Below, one piece after another: positions 54,326 to 61,515 of a stretch of 64,000 nt of DNA. Positions within the stretch are counted from its first letter, which is position 1. Each line of letters begins with the position of its first letter. The notes below the pieces were generated by a model. The model had not been told where the DNA came from, did not search any database, and saw only the letters and a program-made list of their open reading frames with translations. The DNA comes from Dyadobacter beijingensis DSM 21582. GTDB lineage: Bacteria > Bacteroidota > Bacteroidia > Cytophagales > Spirosomataceae. The DNA is taken from positions 1,550,001 through 1,614,000 of the forward strand of contig NZ_KB907786.1 of NCBI RefSeq assembly GCF_000382205.1, given 5' to 3'. The translations under genes were made by a program, and so were the position numbers.

Positions 54326-55924
54326 CTACTGCTCCCGTAGTTCAATGGATAGAATAATGGTTTCCGGTACCATCGATAGGGGTTCGAATCCCTTCGGGAG
54401 CACCCTAAGGGACAAGTCGTTTTTAAACGCATTTGTCCCTTTTTTTTGTGTTCTTAACTTGCTCGTTATCTGATAGATAAGATCGATCCCTTCGTTCAGC
54501 CGAGCGGTTCGATGTTCGATTCCGTCAAACGTCAAATTTTCTGGGAAGATCGAACCAATTATCTGTCTTTTTTCTTCAATAGTGCCTGATTTATAAAGCT
54601 TTGGCAGGTGTTCGAGTCCCGTGAGGATATGCTTTAAATATGCACCTATTTCTGCATGATCATCGGAAAAGCTGTTGAGCTTAATTTCAAGTTCCTCAAT
54701 TCGTTTTGTGCAGAAGGATTTTACATGCTCAAAGTCTTCTGTCGCGATAAGCCCATCGACCAATTTGATCCGTGCATTTCGTAATCTTTCATTTATCTTG
54801 TCCAGTTCATCCACCAAATCACGCCGCTCCTTTTCCCGGATTTTCGTCTGTTCCTTGTAGCTGCTAAGCACCAAATCAGAATAAATTTTCATCCGGCCGG
54901 GACGCGCTACAAGCATCTTGAGCTGACGTTCGAACTTTTCATTTACGTCGTCCGCCTTAAATCGCACACCACACGACGAAGAACAGTGATAATAATAGTA
55001 GTAAGTGCTTCTTCCTTTCGATGCGCTTCCTGATAGCATTCTATCGCATTTGGTACAACGTAAGAACCCCCGGAGTGGAAGGTTGTCATCTGAAACGATT
55101 TTTGGCTTTTGAAAAGGATTCCGTTTTCGTCCGGAAATCATATCCTGCACTAAATTGAATGTTGATGGCGACACGATTGGCTCGTGCAATCCCTTCACGC
55201 GCTGTGCCTTTTCCCCTTCGAATTCGGGAATAAATATCTGTCCGCAATAGACCGGATTCCGAATTGCGAGCCAAAAGTTGTTTTTGCTGCACTTTAGCCC
55301 TTTTCTGACCGCTTGCTTCCACACTTGCTCGGTGTTAAATCTGCCTAATGCAAGCTCCTCAAACACCCATTTCATTATCGGTGCCTTATTTGTGTCAGGC
55401 TCAATTATTTTTTTCCCGTCAAATGACCGGGCATTACGATATCCTATCGGGGCGGTGGCAACCCAGCGTCCTTCTTTCTTGGCGCGCCGCATGCCGTGGA
55501 AGACATTTAACGCGCGACGATCATTCTCGACTTCGGGCGCAGCTAAATAGAAAGCAAGCATGATCTTGTTTTCTGGAATTCGGATATCAAGTGGTTGTTC
55601 GATAGCCTGTGGTTCAATACCTGCTTTGCGAAGGATATTAATCATTTGGTAGGCATCACCAGCGTTGCGACTGAACCGGTCCCATTTTGTAAATAGGATC
55701 TGATCAATCCGAAGTCGTTTATTCTCCCTTAATCGGGCAAGTAGAATTTGCCACTTTGGCCGCAAGAATGTTTTTGCCGAATGGTCCTCGAGGATCACTT
55801 CGGCAACTTCCACGGAATTGTATTTACACCAATTTCGCAACCTTTCCTCTTGATCTCGCTGAGAATAGCCTTTTTCCGCCTGTTCATCAGTGCTTACCCT
55901 GACATATAGAATAGCTCTGGACAT
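54326..55924 (-). CDS. Large serine recombinase (site-specific integrase)
   Basis: A 532-residue recombinase. The N-terminal catalytic domain has 'LYVRVSTDEQ' with nucleophile S11; a recombinase domain follows ('KKEGRWVATAPIGYRN'), then a zinc ribbon ('LRCTKCDRMLSGSASKG', CxxC, with a later 'HCSSSCGVRF') and a coiled-coil region around 370-440. Large serine integrases insert circular DNA at a specific attachment site. The last 24 codons are antisense to the tRNA-Arg gene, and the stop is 3 bases past its 5' end. Excision at the tRNA would therefore change the protein's C-terminus. Confidence 0.92.
   Translation of the reverse strand: MSRAILYVRVSTDEQAEKGYSQRDQEERLRNWCKYNSVEVAEVILEDHSAKTFLRPKWQILLARLRENKRLRIDQILFTKWDRFSRNAGDAYQMINILRKAGIEPQAIEQPLDIRIPENKIMLAFYLAAPEVENDRRALNVFHGMRRAKKEGRWVATAPIGYRNARSFDGKKIIEPDTNKAPIMKWVFEELALGRFNTEQVWKQAVRKGLKCSKNNFWLAIRNPVYCGQIFIPEFEGEKAQRVKGLHEPIVSPSTFNLVQDMISGRKRNPFQKPKIVSDDNLPLRGFLRCTKCDRMLSGSASKGRSTYYYYYHCSSSCGVRFKADDVNEKFERQLKMLVARPGRMKIYSDLVLSSYKEQTKIREKERRDLVDELDKINERLRNARIKLVDGLIATEDFEHVKSFCTKRIEELEIKLNSFSDDHAEIGAYLKHILTGLEHLPKLYKSGTIEEKRQIIGSIFPENLTFDGIEHRTARLNEGIDLIYQITSKLRTQKKGTNAFKNDLSLRVLPKGFEPLSMVPETIILSIELREQ
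54331..54402 (+). tRNA. tRNA-Arg (anticodon CCG)
   Basis: A 72-base cloverleaf: acceptor GCTCCCG pairs with CGGGAGC; D-stem GTTC/GAAT; anticodon stem ATGGT/ACCAT around the loop TTCCGGT with anticodon CCG (reads CGG, Arg); T-arm AGGGG-TTCGAAT-CCCTT; discriminator A. CCA is not encoded. It carries its own promoter and terminator. The recombinase coding sequence covers it completely on the opposite strand, and it is the presumed integration site of the island. Confidence 0.93.
54380..54402. other. Candidate attachment site (attL) in the 3' part of tRNA-Arg
   Basis: Inferred from the position of the recombinase next to the tRNA: integrating elements often use the T-arm/acceptor end so that the tRNA stays functional. 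The other copy is not in this window, so the crossover point is not shown. Serine recombinases often use short cores (as few as 2 bases), which would leave no long repeat. Confidence 0.35.
54407..54447 (+). terminator. Intrinsic terminator of tRNA-Arg
   Basis: A strong long hairpin: AAGGGACAA (54407-54415) pairs with TTGTCCCTT (54433-54441), with an inner CGTTT/AAACG stem, then a run of eight T (54440-54447). It starts 4 bases after the tRNA. It also lies within the recombinase coding sequence on the other strand. Confidence 0.85.
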
Positions 55925-55932
55925 GGTATTGA

Positions 55933-56124
55933 TTATTTTGTTGACGAATTGCGCTTCGAACCAGAAGCCCTACGAAAATACTGATTAATGGCCAATGTAG
56001 CCAGGTGTTGCATCGATTCCAGCATCTTTTCTGCTTGTTCGATAGTTATATCTTCGCCGATATCTTTCAGGTGTTTGACGACACTCAATACTTGCTCATT
56101 GTTCAGTTCGCTTTGTTTTTCCAT
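55933..56124 (-). CDS. Small helical protein upstream of the recombinase
   Basis: A 63-residue product from Met 56124 (an alternative Met 19 codons earlier at 56181 gives 82 residues). It is predicted helical: 'LNNEQVLSVVKHLKDIG', 'TIEQAEKMLESMQHLATLAI', ending basic ('RRASGSKRN'). The stop is 8 bases before the recombinase ATG, so they are cotranscribed. Small proteins in this position in mobile elements can be accessory factors such as directionality factors; there is no direct evidence of that here. Confidence 0.6.
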   Translation of the reverse strand: MEKQSELNNEQVLSVVKHLKDIGEDITIEQAEKMLESMQHLATLAINQYFRRASGSKRNSSTK

Positions 56125-56550
56125 TCCCTCGTTCTTTTCTCCCAACCTTAATATAGGCCTGTGAAAACGGGGATCAAACACCCTTTCGATTTTCGAATGG
56201 GTCGACGCGGAGATGAACGTTCCGAAGAATAGCTTTGGTTATTTGCCCTTTGCCTGTGGAGTTCAGGAAGTTGAGTATCCTACCGGCAACGAAACAAATG
56301 TCGCATCAAGTTGTTTTTGATCTTGAATCGATACCTAAATGCTTGAAAATGAGAGACAAGATTGGGTGTTAAAGACGAAGTAATGTACGCAAATACGGTC
56401 GTTAAATCGTAATTTCAAGATTTTGGTGTTTGGCTGTATTTAGGTGTTAATTATTGGAGAAATGTCGATTCATGGTACACCAAATTCAAAAAAGTTCTGG
56501 TTAAACTGTAATTCATGTCCTAGGTACGTTGGAGGTCACCATAACTCTCA
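56125..56550. other. Gene-free stretch inside the island
   Basis: About 370-430 AT-rich bases between the recombinase unit and the PAP2 gene. It holds an imperfect repeat, GTTAAA..GTAATT.CA (56401-56417 and 56500-56515), and repeated GGTGTT words. No gene, RNA fold or strong terminator was recognised. Confidence 0.5.
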
Positions 56551-57432
56551 TCAATTGTCTGTTTTCCACTCCGCCCTGGCGGCTTCAAAATCCCTTAGAA
56601 ACTCTTTATTGGTAAAAAAGTAAGCCAACATCTTGTGAGAGATCTGGCGAGCAGTTTCATTATCACTTGGATAGTGGATCCCCAAGATCTCGCGTGAGCG
56701 TCTTATCTCTTCGGCAAGTTTAATGAATTCATTCCGGCGCTGTGGAAGCAGCTCACTCCATGTGTAGGCTTGCAGGAAAGCCCACAAGGTGTGCCCGCTT
56801 GCAAATGAGGGTGAGCCGATTCGTGTTAAAGGTTTTAGGTTTGGTTCAAGGTGATAAGGACGTGGACGGTTATAATGATACTTGATTGTAAATTCCATGA
56901 TCCTCATGTCGCGCATGATCCCTTTAAGCAGTTTTGCCGTTTGTGGGTATCGGTCGGCAGTACAGGTAGCTCCCAGGATTTCACTTCCCTCAAAAAACAA
57001 ATCTCTCAGGTTTTGGGCGTATTCAGGATGTGTTGGAATAAGATCAGTGGAAGGCCAATAGCCAATTGCACCCAAAAATTCGACACGTTTCACTTGCTCG
57101 GGGGACCGGCCTTGTTGCAGCTGAAGTAGGTAATCGAGCTCCTTCCGGGTCTGGTCAGACGAATTGGCAGGTGGTTCAACGCTGGTTTTCAGCGCTTCAA
57201 CTTGCTGATCGGTCAAATAATAAGGCTTGGCAATTAAATAGATGGATGAACTGCCATATTCCTTCGGCGGATAATGAACAGTATCCATTCCAGGTCTCTG
57301 CGGGCTTATCCGGGCACTTAATGCATGCAATTGTTTATAGTGATCAGATATCGGCTCGGCTGCGTGTGGGTTTTGTGCTAGCACCAATGGAGCGATCATT
57401 AGCGCCAGAACAAAGAGAAAATAGGTTTTCAT
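56551..57432 (-). CDS. PAP2-type class A acid phosphatase, secreted
   Basis: A 293-residue product from Met 57432 with a signal peptide ('LMIAPLVLAQ'). The three-part PAP2 signature is complete: KxxxxxxRP in 'KYHYNRPRP', the PSxxSGH motif 'SPSFASGHTLWAF', and SRxxxxxHxxxD in 'SREILGIHYPSDNE'. Class A acid phosphatases release phosphate from many organic esters outside the inner membrane. It lies 37 bases downstream of the SigZ-like sigma gene, so the two look cotranscribed. Phosphate supply matters under arsenate stress, but the link to arsenic is inference. Confidence 0.88.
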   Translation of the reverse strand: MKTYFLFVLALMIAPLVLAQNPHAAEPISDHYKQLHALSARISPQRPGMDTVHYPPKEYGSSSIYLIAKPYYLTDQQVEALKTSVEPPANSSDQTRKELDYLLQLQQGRSPEQVKRVEFLGAIGYWPSTDLIPTHPEYAQNLRDLFFEGSEILGATCTADRYPQTAKLLKGIMRDMRIMEFTIKYHYNRPRPYHLEPNLKPLTRIGSPSFASGHTLWAFLQAYTWSELLPQRRNEFIKLAEEIRRSREILGIHYPSDNETARQISHKMLAYFFTNKEFLRDFEAARAEWKTDN

Positions 57433-57469
57433 ATCGAGCACAGTTTTAATTTAACTGCACCATGACGGA

Positions 57470-58084
57470 TTAGGCTTCAAAAAGATGCATGCTCAGAGCA
57501 AAACTTTGTCGCATTTCAGATAGAAACCGCTGCAAAGTTTGACAATCAGACCTGACTTCGAAGTTTTCTACCCGGCCTGAGGCATCGAGCTCCAGATGGA
57601 AACATTCATAAAAAAGCCCGTGCATTTTCTTACGGGATCTTTGAATCCGGGATTTTGCAGTGGAAAGGTCCAGTTGCAATTCTGTGGCGATATCCTTTTG
57701 TGGAAGCCCGTCCAGCTCCAATGCCAAAGGCTTTGCATATGTTTCAGGCAGGCAGGTTAGTAAAGGCCGGACATAATCCGCCAGCTCCAAGTATGGGTTT
57801 TGCTCCGGATGTAAAGAAAGGGTACCGACATTTTCTGTGCACAGGCATTTTCCGATGGGCCTTCGGTAGTGATCGGTTAACGTGTTGTGCGCCAGTTGGA
57901 AAATCCACGAACGCAGATTTTGGACACGGTATTCAGGCCTTAGGCTGAGACCGTATATTTTAAGAAATATGTCATGAGCCAGATCCTCGGAAAGCATTTC
58001 GTCTTTGCTATGCTTTCGTAGGTAATTTAGAATCGTAAGCTGATAATCCTGCCAGTTTTCGACAACCTTCTTTAAAGTGTTCAT
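57470..58084 (-). CDS. sigZ: ECF sigma factor, SigZ-like
   Basis: A 204-residue RNA polymerase sigma-70 family protein. Region 2 has 'SEDLAHDIFLKIYGL' and 'LRSWIFQLAHNTLTDHYRR'; region 4 has 'LPQKDIATELQLDLSTAKSR'. The order and length match the SigZ group. A roughly 40-residue C-terminal extension ('HLELDASGRVENFEVRSDC') lies beyond the normal end. No anti-sigma factor gene is adjacent. It is cotranscribed with the PAP2 phosphatase gene. A partial ArsR-type palindrome lies 20 bases upstream. Confidence 0.88.
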   Translation of the reverse strand: MNTLKKVVENWQDYQLTILNYLRKHSKDEMLSEDLAHDIFLKIYGLSLRPEYRVQNLRSWIFQLAHNTLTDHYRRPIGKCLCTENVGTLSLHPEQNPYLELADYVRPLLTCLPETYAKPLALELDGLPQKDIATELQLDLSTAKSRIQRSRKKMHGLFYECFHLELDASGRVENFEVRSDCQTLQRFLSEMRQSFALSMHLFEA

Positions 58085-58103
58085 GGCGAAACAATGGAAT
58101 TCT

Positions 58104-58119
58104 ATTGTTATATTGCGAT
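58104..58119. promoter_or_regulatory. Possible ArsR-type operator before sigZ
   Basis: ATTGTTATATTGCGAT. Compared with the reverse complement of the arsR operator (ATTGCAATATTACGAT), 13 of 16 bases agree. It is an imperfect dyad, so weaker than the other sites. Confidence 0.4.
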
Positions 58120-58140
58120 AAACGTAAATGCGGCAATCCC

Positions 58141-58152
58141 CCCTGTACAGGG
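58141..58152. promoter_or_regulatory. Perfect palindrome in the sigZ upstream region
   Basis: CCCTGTACAGGG, 12 bases, perfectly symmetric, between the arsC stop and sigZ. It could be an operator for another regulator or part of a hairpin; no T-run follows. Confidence 0.35.
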
Positions 58153-58173
58153 CGAATACCTAATGATCGTGAT

Positions 58174-58875
58174 TTAGAACTTTACTTTGGAGAAAACATA
58201 GAATGTCTCCGTGGCAATTTGTTTGCAGCGCTCGTCGTATTTGGCTGTTTCCTGAGAAGTACCGTCAAATTGTTTTGGGTCGTCATAAGGGACAGCGACC
58301 CGAGCGGTTGCACCTTTTACAGCCGGACAAGCCTTGTCGGCTTGCGAACAGGTCATTATAGCGCAGAAGTTATTTTGAGGGTTGCTGCTGTCGTCATATT
58401 TCTTTGAGAAAGCTTTAAGCGGCTCTGTATCGGAAGCATAGCTTACATTATAGACAGGGTTTTTGCCTTCTGAGGTTTTGGTTATGTCAAATCCGGCCCT
58501 TTCACAGGCAGCGACCGCTCGCTCATTGAATGCGCTGGTCTCAGTGCCGCCAGAAAAAGTCTTCACTTTAGGGACGTCATAATATGCGGCAGCAGCTGCT
58601 GCCCAAATTTGCCCGAAATGGCTGCGTCTGGAATTGTGGGTGCAGATATAGGTCAGCTGCACTGGTTGGCCGGCATCCACCTGCTTTTGGATGTACCCGG
58701 TAATCTTGTCAAGCTCTTCTTTTCGGTCTTGAGGTATGTGTGAAAAGTCATTTTTTACTGAATTAATGTAGGAGGCCAGCTCTGGATTGAGGGATCTTTT
58801 ACTGGTGGTGCTTTCACGTGGCATAATTGAAACTGTGCTTAAAAAGGTTACTATCAACAAATTGATCAGGTTCAT
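58174..58875 (-). CDS. arsC: Arsenate reductase (LMW-PTPase type) with N-terminal extension
   Basis: A 233-residue product, much longer than the usual 130-140. The first residues 'INLLIVTFLSTVSI' are hydrophobic, so export or membrane attachment is possible; a Met at codon 18 would avoid it. A helical linker leads to the catalytic domain: P-loop CTHNSRR (C78-R84), Cys pair C176 and C183 ('MTCSQADKACPA', same seven-residue spacing as Cys82/Cys89 of S. aureus ArsC) and 'PYDDP'. Thioredoxin-coupled reduction of arsenate to arsenite is predicted. Divergent from arsR, with an operator on its promoter. Confidence 0.87.
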   Translation of the reverse strand: MNLINLLIVTFLSTVSIMPRESTTSKRSLNPELASYINSVKNDFSHIPQDRKEELDKITGYIQKQVDAGQPVQLTYICTHNSRRSHFGQIWAAAAAAYYDVPKVKTFSGGTETSAFNERAVAACERAGFDITKTSEGKNPVYNVSYASDTEPLKAFSKKYDDSSNPQNNFCAIMTCSQADKACPAVKGATARVAVPYDDPKQFDGTSQETAKYDERCKQIATETFYVFSKVKF

Positions 58876-58907
58876 ATTTGGTTGTTGTCAGTGAATATGG
58901 AAAATCA

Positions 58908-58923
58908 ATCGTAAAGATACGAT
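58908..58923. promoter_or_regulatory. ArsR-type operator over the arsC promoter
   Basis: ATCGTA-AAGA-TACGAT, perfect 6-bp arms. The bases ATCAATCGTA (58904-58913) are identical to the start of the other two operator copies. It overlaps the -7 element of the arsC promoter. Confidence 0.6.
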
Positions 58924-58941
58924 TAGAATCTATCGAGCAAA
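58912..58941 (-). promoter_or_regulatory. Predicted promoter of arsC
   Basis: On the minus strand TTTG (58941-58938), 18 bases, then TATCTTTA (58919-58912). The leader would be about 30-40 bases. Confidence 0.5.
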
Positions 58942-59000
58942 AAAAAGTTTAAGCATACTAGGTTTCATGGATGTTACAGACTGAAAAAGTTTTCAAAAAA

Positions 59001-59018
59001 ATCAATCGTAATATTGCA
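59001..59018. promoter_or_regulatory. ArsR-type operator at the arsR promoter
   Basis: ATCAATCGTAATATTGCA. The inner 16 bases (ATCGTAATATTGCAAT, 59005-59020) form an imperfect dyad. The same 18-mer recurs at 59402-59419. It overlaps the -33 region, a natural place for self-repression. Confidence 0.65.
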
Positions 59019-59043
59019 ATTGAAAAATCAGTCTTTATATTTG
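59014..59043 (+). promoter_or_regulatory. Predicted promoter of arsR
   Basis: TTG (59014-59016), 19 bases, then a perfect TATATTTG (59036-59043). The box ends 4 bases before the ATG at 59048, so the transcript may have almost no leader. Confidence 0.55.
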
Positions 59044-59047
59044 CATC

Positions 59048-59380
59048 ATGGGAGTTACGAAAACCGAAATATTCACCGAACAACAGAACCGGATTGCGGA
59101 TCTGGCCAAAGCATTCTCACATCCGGCCAGGGTTGCGATTCTCCAACTATTGATTGCAAGGAAAGCCTGTGTTTGTGGTGACCTGGTCGATGAGCTCGAA
59201 CTTGCGCAGGCGACCGTATCCCAGCATTTGAAGGAGCTGAAACGGATCGGGATTATTCAGGGGGAAATTAACCCACCCCGGGTATGTTATTGCATCAATC
59301 CCGAAGTTTGGGAGGAAGCACAAAAAACTTTCGGCTCTTTGCTTGAGACGTTTGCCCTCGCTACATCCTGCTGTAATTAA
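59048..59380 (+). CDS. arsR: ArsR family arsenic-responsive repressor
   Basis: A 110-residue winged-helix protein. 'FSHPARVAILQLLIA' and the recognition helix 'ELAQATVSQHLKELKRIGII' are typical. 'KACVCGDLVDEL' holds C41 and C43, the CxC pair that binds As(III) in the first DNA-binding helix region; binding releases the repressor from DNA. It is divergent from arsC, sits on an operator that overlaps its own promoter, and ends in a terminator. Confidence 0.94.
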   Translation: MGVTKTEIFTEQQNRIADLAKAFSHPARVAILQLLIARKACVCGDLVDELELAQATVSQHLKELKRIGIIQGEINPPRVCYCINPEVWEEAQKTFGSLLETFALATSCCN

Positions 59381-59396
59381 GCAGGGTATTTTTTTG
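59367..59396 (+). terminator. Intrinsic terminator at the end of arsR
   Basis: CCTGCT (59367-59372) pairs with AGCAGG (59380-59385), 7-base loop, then TATTTTTTT. The stem covers the arsR stop codon. It makes arsR monocistronic, so the next operon needs its own promoter. Confidence 0.65.
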
Positions 59397-59401
59397 AAAA
59401 T

Positions 59402-59419
59402 ATCAATCGTAATATTGCA
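59402..59419. promoter_or_regulatory. Second copy of the ArsR operator, before the DUF6428 operon
   Basis: An exact 18-base copy of the site at 59001-59018, placed right after the arsR terminator and 8 bases before the next start codon. A nearby TTTG lies at 59393-59396, but no clear -7 box was found. Confidence 0.6.
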
Positions 59420-59427
59420 TTTAACCA

Positions 59428-59994
59428 ATGAAAACCATGAGCCAATTAAATCCAATGACGTGGGGTGAATTTAAAAGCACTCTAGAACAAAATCCAGATT
59501 TACATCTGCAATTCCAGTATGAAGAAGGCAAGTTTGTAGACAGCTCTTACCACATTACCGAGATCAAGCAAGCGCCTATTGTTTCGGTGGACTGCGGCGG
59601 GATAATGAATAGCTGGACAGAGATTATCGTGCAGCTTTGGGAGCCTTCGGTGAAGGAGGTGGACCGCTCCATGAAGGTCAGCAAAGCACTTAAAATTGTC
59701 AACCTGGTTGAAAAAACGCTTCCTTTGGATCCGGACGCAACTGTGAAGATCGAATTTGGTAATTCAAAGTTTGATACGCGCCAGATGTATCCGGGTGAGT
59801 TTGCTGCCGATGGCGAAACATTCACAGTCAACTTGGTTCCGGACTTTACCCAATGCAAGGCGCTCACACGCAACCAGAGCTGCGGCACATCATCTGCGGA
59901 AGGCTCATGCTGCGCGCCTGCCCCGGTCAAACAGGAGCTGGAATTAGTCGCTTCTGAGGCGGTGTGCTGCGAGCCTGGTTCAGGATGTTGTTAA
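59428..59994 (+). CDS. DUF6428 protein with Cys-rich C-terminal tail
   Basis: A 188-residue product (a Met at 59437 is an alternative start). The body (about 10-145) matches DUF6428, a family seen in ars operons of Bacteroidota ('SYHITEIKQAPIVSVDCGG', 'WTEIIVQLWEP'). The tail after residue 150 holds seven Cys in 'SCGTSSAEGSCCAPAP' and 'VCCEPGSGCC', mostly as CC pairs, typical of a metalloid-binding segment. Function is unknown; a cytosolic arsenite-binding chaperone or sensor is a reasonable guess. It is the first gene of an operon with arsN2, acr3 and arsO. Confidence 0.84.
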   Translation: MKTMSQLNPMTWGEFKSTLEQNPDLHLQFQYEEGKFVDSSYHITEIKQAPIVSVDCGGIMNSWTEIIVQLWEPSVKEVDRSMKVSKALKIVNLVEKTLPLDPDATVKIEFGNSKFDTRQMYPGEFAADGETFTVNLVPDFTQCKALTRNQSCGTSSAEGSCCAPAPVKQELELVASEAVCCEPGSGCC

Positions 59995-60009
59995 TCAAGT
60001 TAAAGAATT

Positions 60010-60459
60010 ATGAGCATTCAAATCGATAATGCCAGGCCGGAAGAAAAAGAATTGGTGGTCAGCTTACTAAAAAAAACTGACCTACTTACCGAAGATTTAC
60101 CAGCCGGCCTGCGCAATTTTCTTCTGGCGAAACAAGACGGGACGCTTGTTGGCGTCGCCGGTCTTGAACTCTTCGGGCCCGTCGGCCTGCTGCGCTCAGT
60201 TGCTGTCAGTCCAACCCACCAGGGCAAAGGTATTGCCGGGCAGTTGGTCAGGCAGCTACTGACAGGTGCAGACGAACGAGGATTGGAAGCGGTATATCTG
60301 ATCACAACCACAGCTGACCATTACTTTGAACGGTATGGTTTCGCGCCAGTGAACCGTGAGCAAGTGCCCGAGACCATTCAGCAGACCAGACAGTTTAGCA
60401 CCCTTTGCCCATCTTCGGCTGTTGTCATGAAACGTAATTTAAAGCACCAAAACGCATGA
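60010..60459 (+). CDS. arsN2: ArsN2-type GNAT acetyltransferase
   Basis: A 149-residue GNAT domain. '[19 protein letters not shown]' at the start, '[19 protein letters not shown]', the acetyl-CoA loop '[11 protein letters not shown]' and '[16 protein letters not shown]' match ArsN2 proteins of ars operons. Related ArsN1 enzymes acetylate phosphinothricin or arsenic antibiotics such as arsinothricin; ArsN2 function is less clear. It overlaps acr3 by four bases. Confidence 0.88.
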   Translation: MSIQIDNARPEEKELVVSLLKKTDLLTEDLPAGLRNFLLAKQDGTLVGVAGLELFGPVGLLRSVAVSPTHQGKGIAGQLVRQLLTGADERGLEAVYLITTTADHYFERYGFAPVNREQVPETIQQTRQFSTLCPSSAVVMKRNLKHQNA

Positions 60460-61490
60460 ACACCCCACGGCTTTCTTTTTTAGACCGTTATCTGACTTTA
60501 TGGATCTTTTTAGCCATGCTTATCGGTGTGTCAATCGGCTATTTCTTGCCAGGCACACCTGATTTCATCAATCAGTTTAATTCAGGGCAGACAAACGTGC
60601 CGCTTGCCATTGGCTTGGTTCTGATGATGTACCCGCCGCTAGCAAAGGTGCGCTATGCCGAGCTGCCGAAGGTATTTAACAACACTAAGATTTTGGGGCT
60701 CTCACTGATTCAAAACTGGATTGTAGGGCCATTGCTGATGTTTGGCCTGGCCGTAATCTTTTTGCCTGATAAGCCCGAGTACATGACCGGGCTTATTATG
60801 ATCGGCATTGCCCGATGCATCGCAATGGTCATTGTCTGGAATGACCTGGCTAATGGCGACCGCTTGTATGCTGCAGGGCTGGTCGCTTTCAACAGCATAT
60901 TTCAGGTCTTATTTTACTCGGTATATGCCTACGTGTTTGTGACGATTTTGCCGCCTCTCTTCGGACTAAAAGGGTTTGAAGTTAATATTACCATCGGGCA
61001 GGTCGCCCAAAGCGTATTCATCTATCTGGGCATCCCATTTCTGGCGGGTATTATTTCCAGGGTCGTACTGACCATGCTGTTTAGCAAGGAATGGTACGAG
61101 AAAAAATTCCTTCCGGCCATCAGCCCAATCACGTTAATTGCCTTGCTATTTACGATCGTGGTCATGTTCAGCTTGAAAGGGCAGTTGATCGTCAGTATAC
61201 CGTTTGACGTGCTGCGCATCGCGCTGCCGCTGACGATCTATTTTGTAATCATGTTTTTCTCTGCCTTTTACCTTTCAAAACGTGCAGGCGCGGATTATGC
61301 CAAATCAACATCGCTGGCCTTCACTGCGGCAGGGAATAATTTTGAGCTTGGGATTGCGGTCGCAATAGCGGTATTCGGCATTGATTCGGGTGCAGCGTTC
61401 GCTGCTGTGATTGGACCGCTGATAGAAGTGCCGGTACTGATCCTGATGGTCAATTTCGCGCTCAAACAGCAAAAGAAGTTTTCAGTTTAA
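60456..61490 (+). CDS. acr3: ACR3 family arsenite efflux permease
   Basis: A 344-residue protein with about ten membrane helices. '[20 protein letters not shown]' contains C121, matching the conserved Cys of TM4 in ACR3 transporters, and '[20 protein letters not shown]' supplies the conserved Glu of TM9. It expels As(III) using the proton motive force, in step with ArsC on the other strand. The start overlaps the arsN2 stop (ATGA). Confidence 0.95.
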   Translation: MNTPRLSFLDRYLTLWIFLAMLIGVSIGYFLPGTPDFINQFNSGQTNVPLAIGLVLMMYPPLAKVRYAELPKVFNNTKILGLSLIQNWIVGPLLMFGLAVIFLPDKPEYMTGLIMIGIARCIAMVIVWNDLANGDRLYAAGLVAFNSIFQVLFYSVYAYVFVTILPPLFGLKGFEVNITIGQVAQSVFIYLGIPFLAGIISRVVLTMLFSKEWYEKKFLPAISPITLIALLFTIVVMFSLKGQLIVSIPFDVLRIALPLTIYFVIMFFSAFYLSKRAGADYAKSTSLAFTAAGNNFELGIAVAIAVFGIDSGAAFAAVIGPLIEVPVLILMVNFALKQQKKFSV

Positions 61491-61515
61491 CTATTACAAA
61501 CCGAATCCTTGACGA

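Noticed and set aside
54331-54402. Encoded CCA end on the tRNA
   Set aside because: The bases after the discriminator A are CCC, so CCA is added after transcription.
54247-54432. Short minus-strand frame with 'CSRRDSNP' over the tRNA
   Set aside because: A typical artefact of reading a tRNA backwards.
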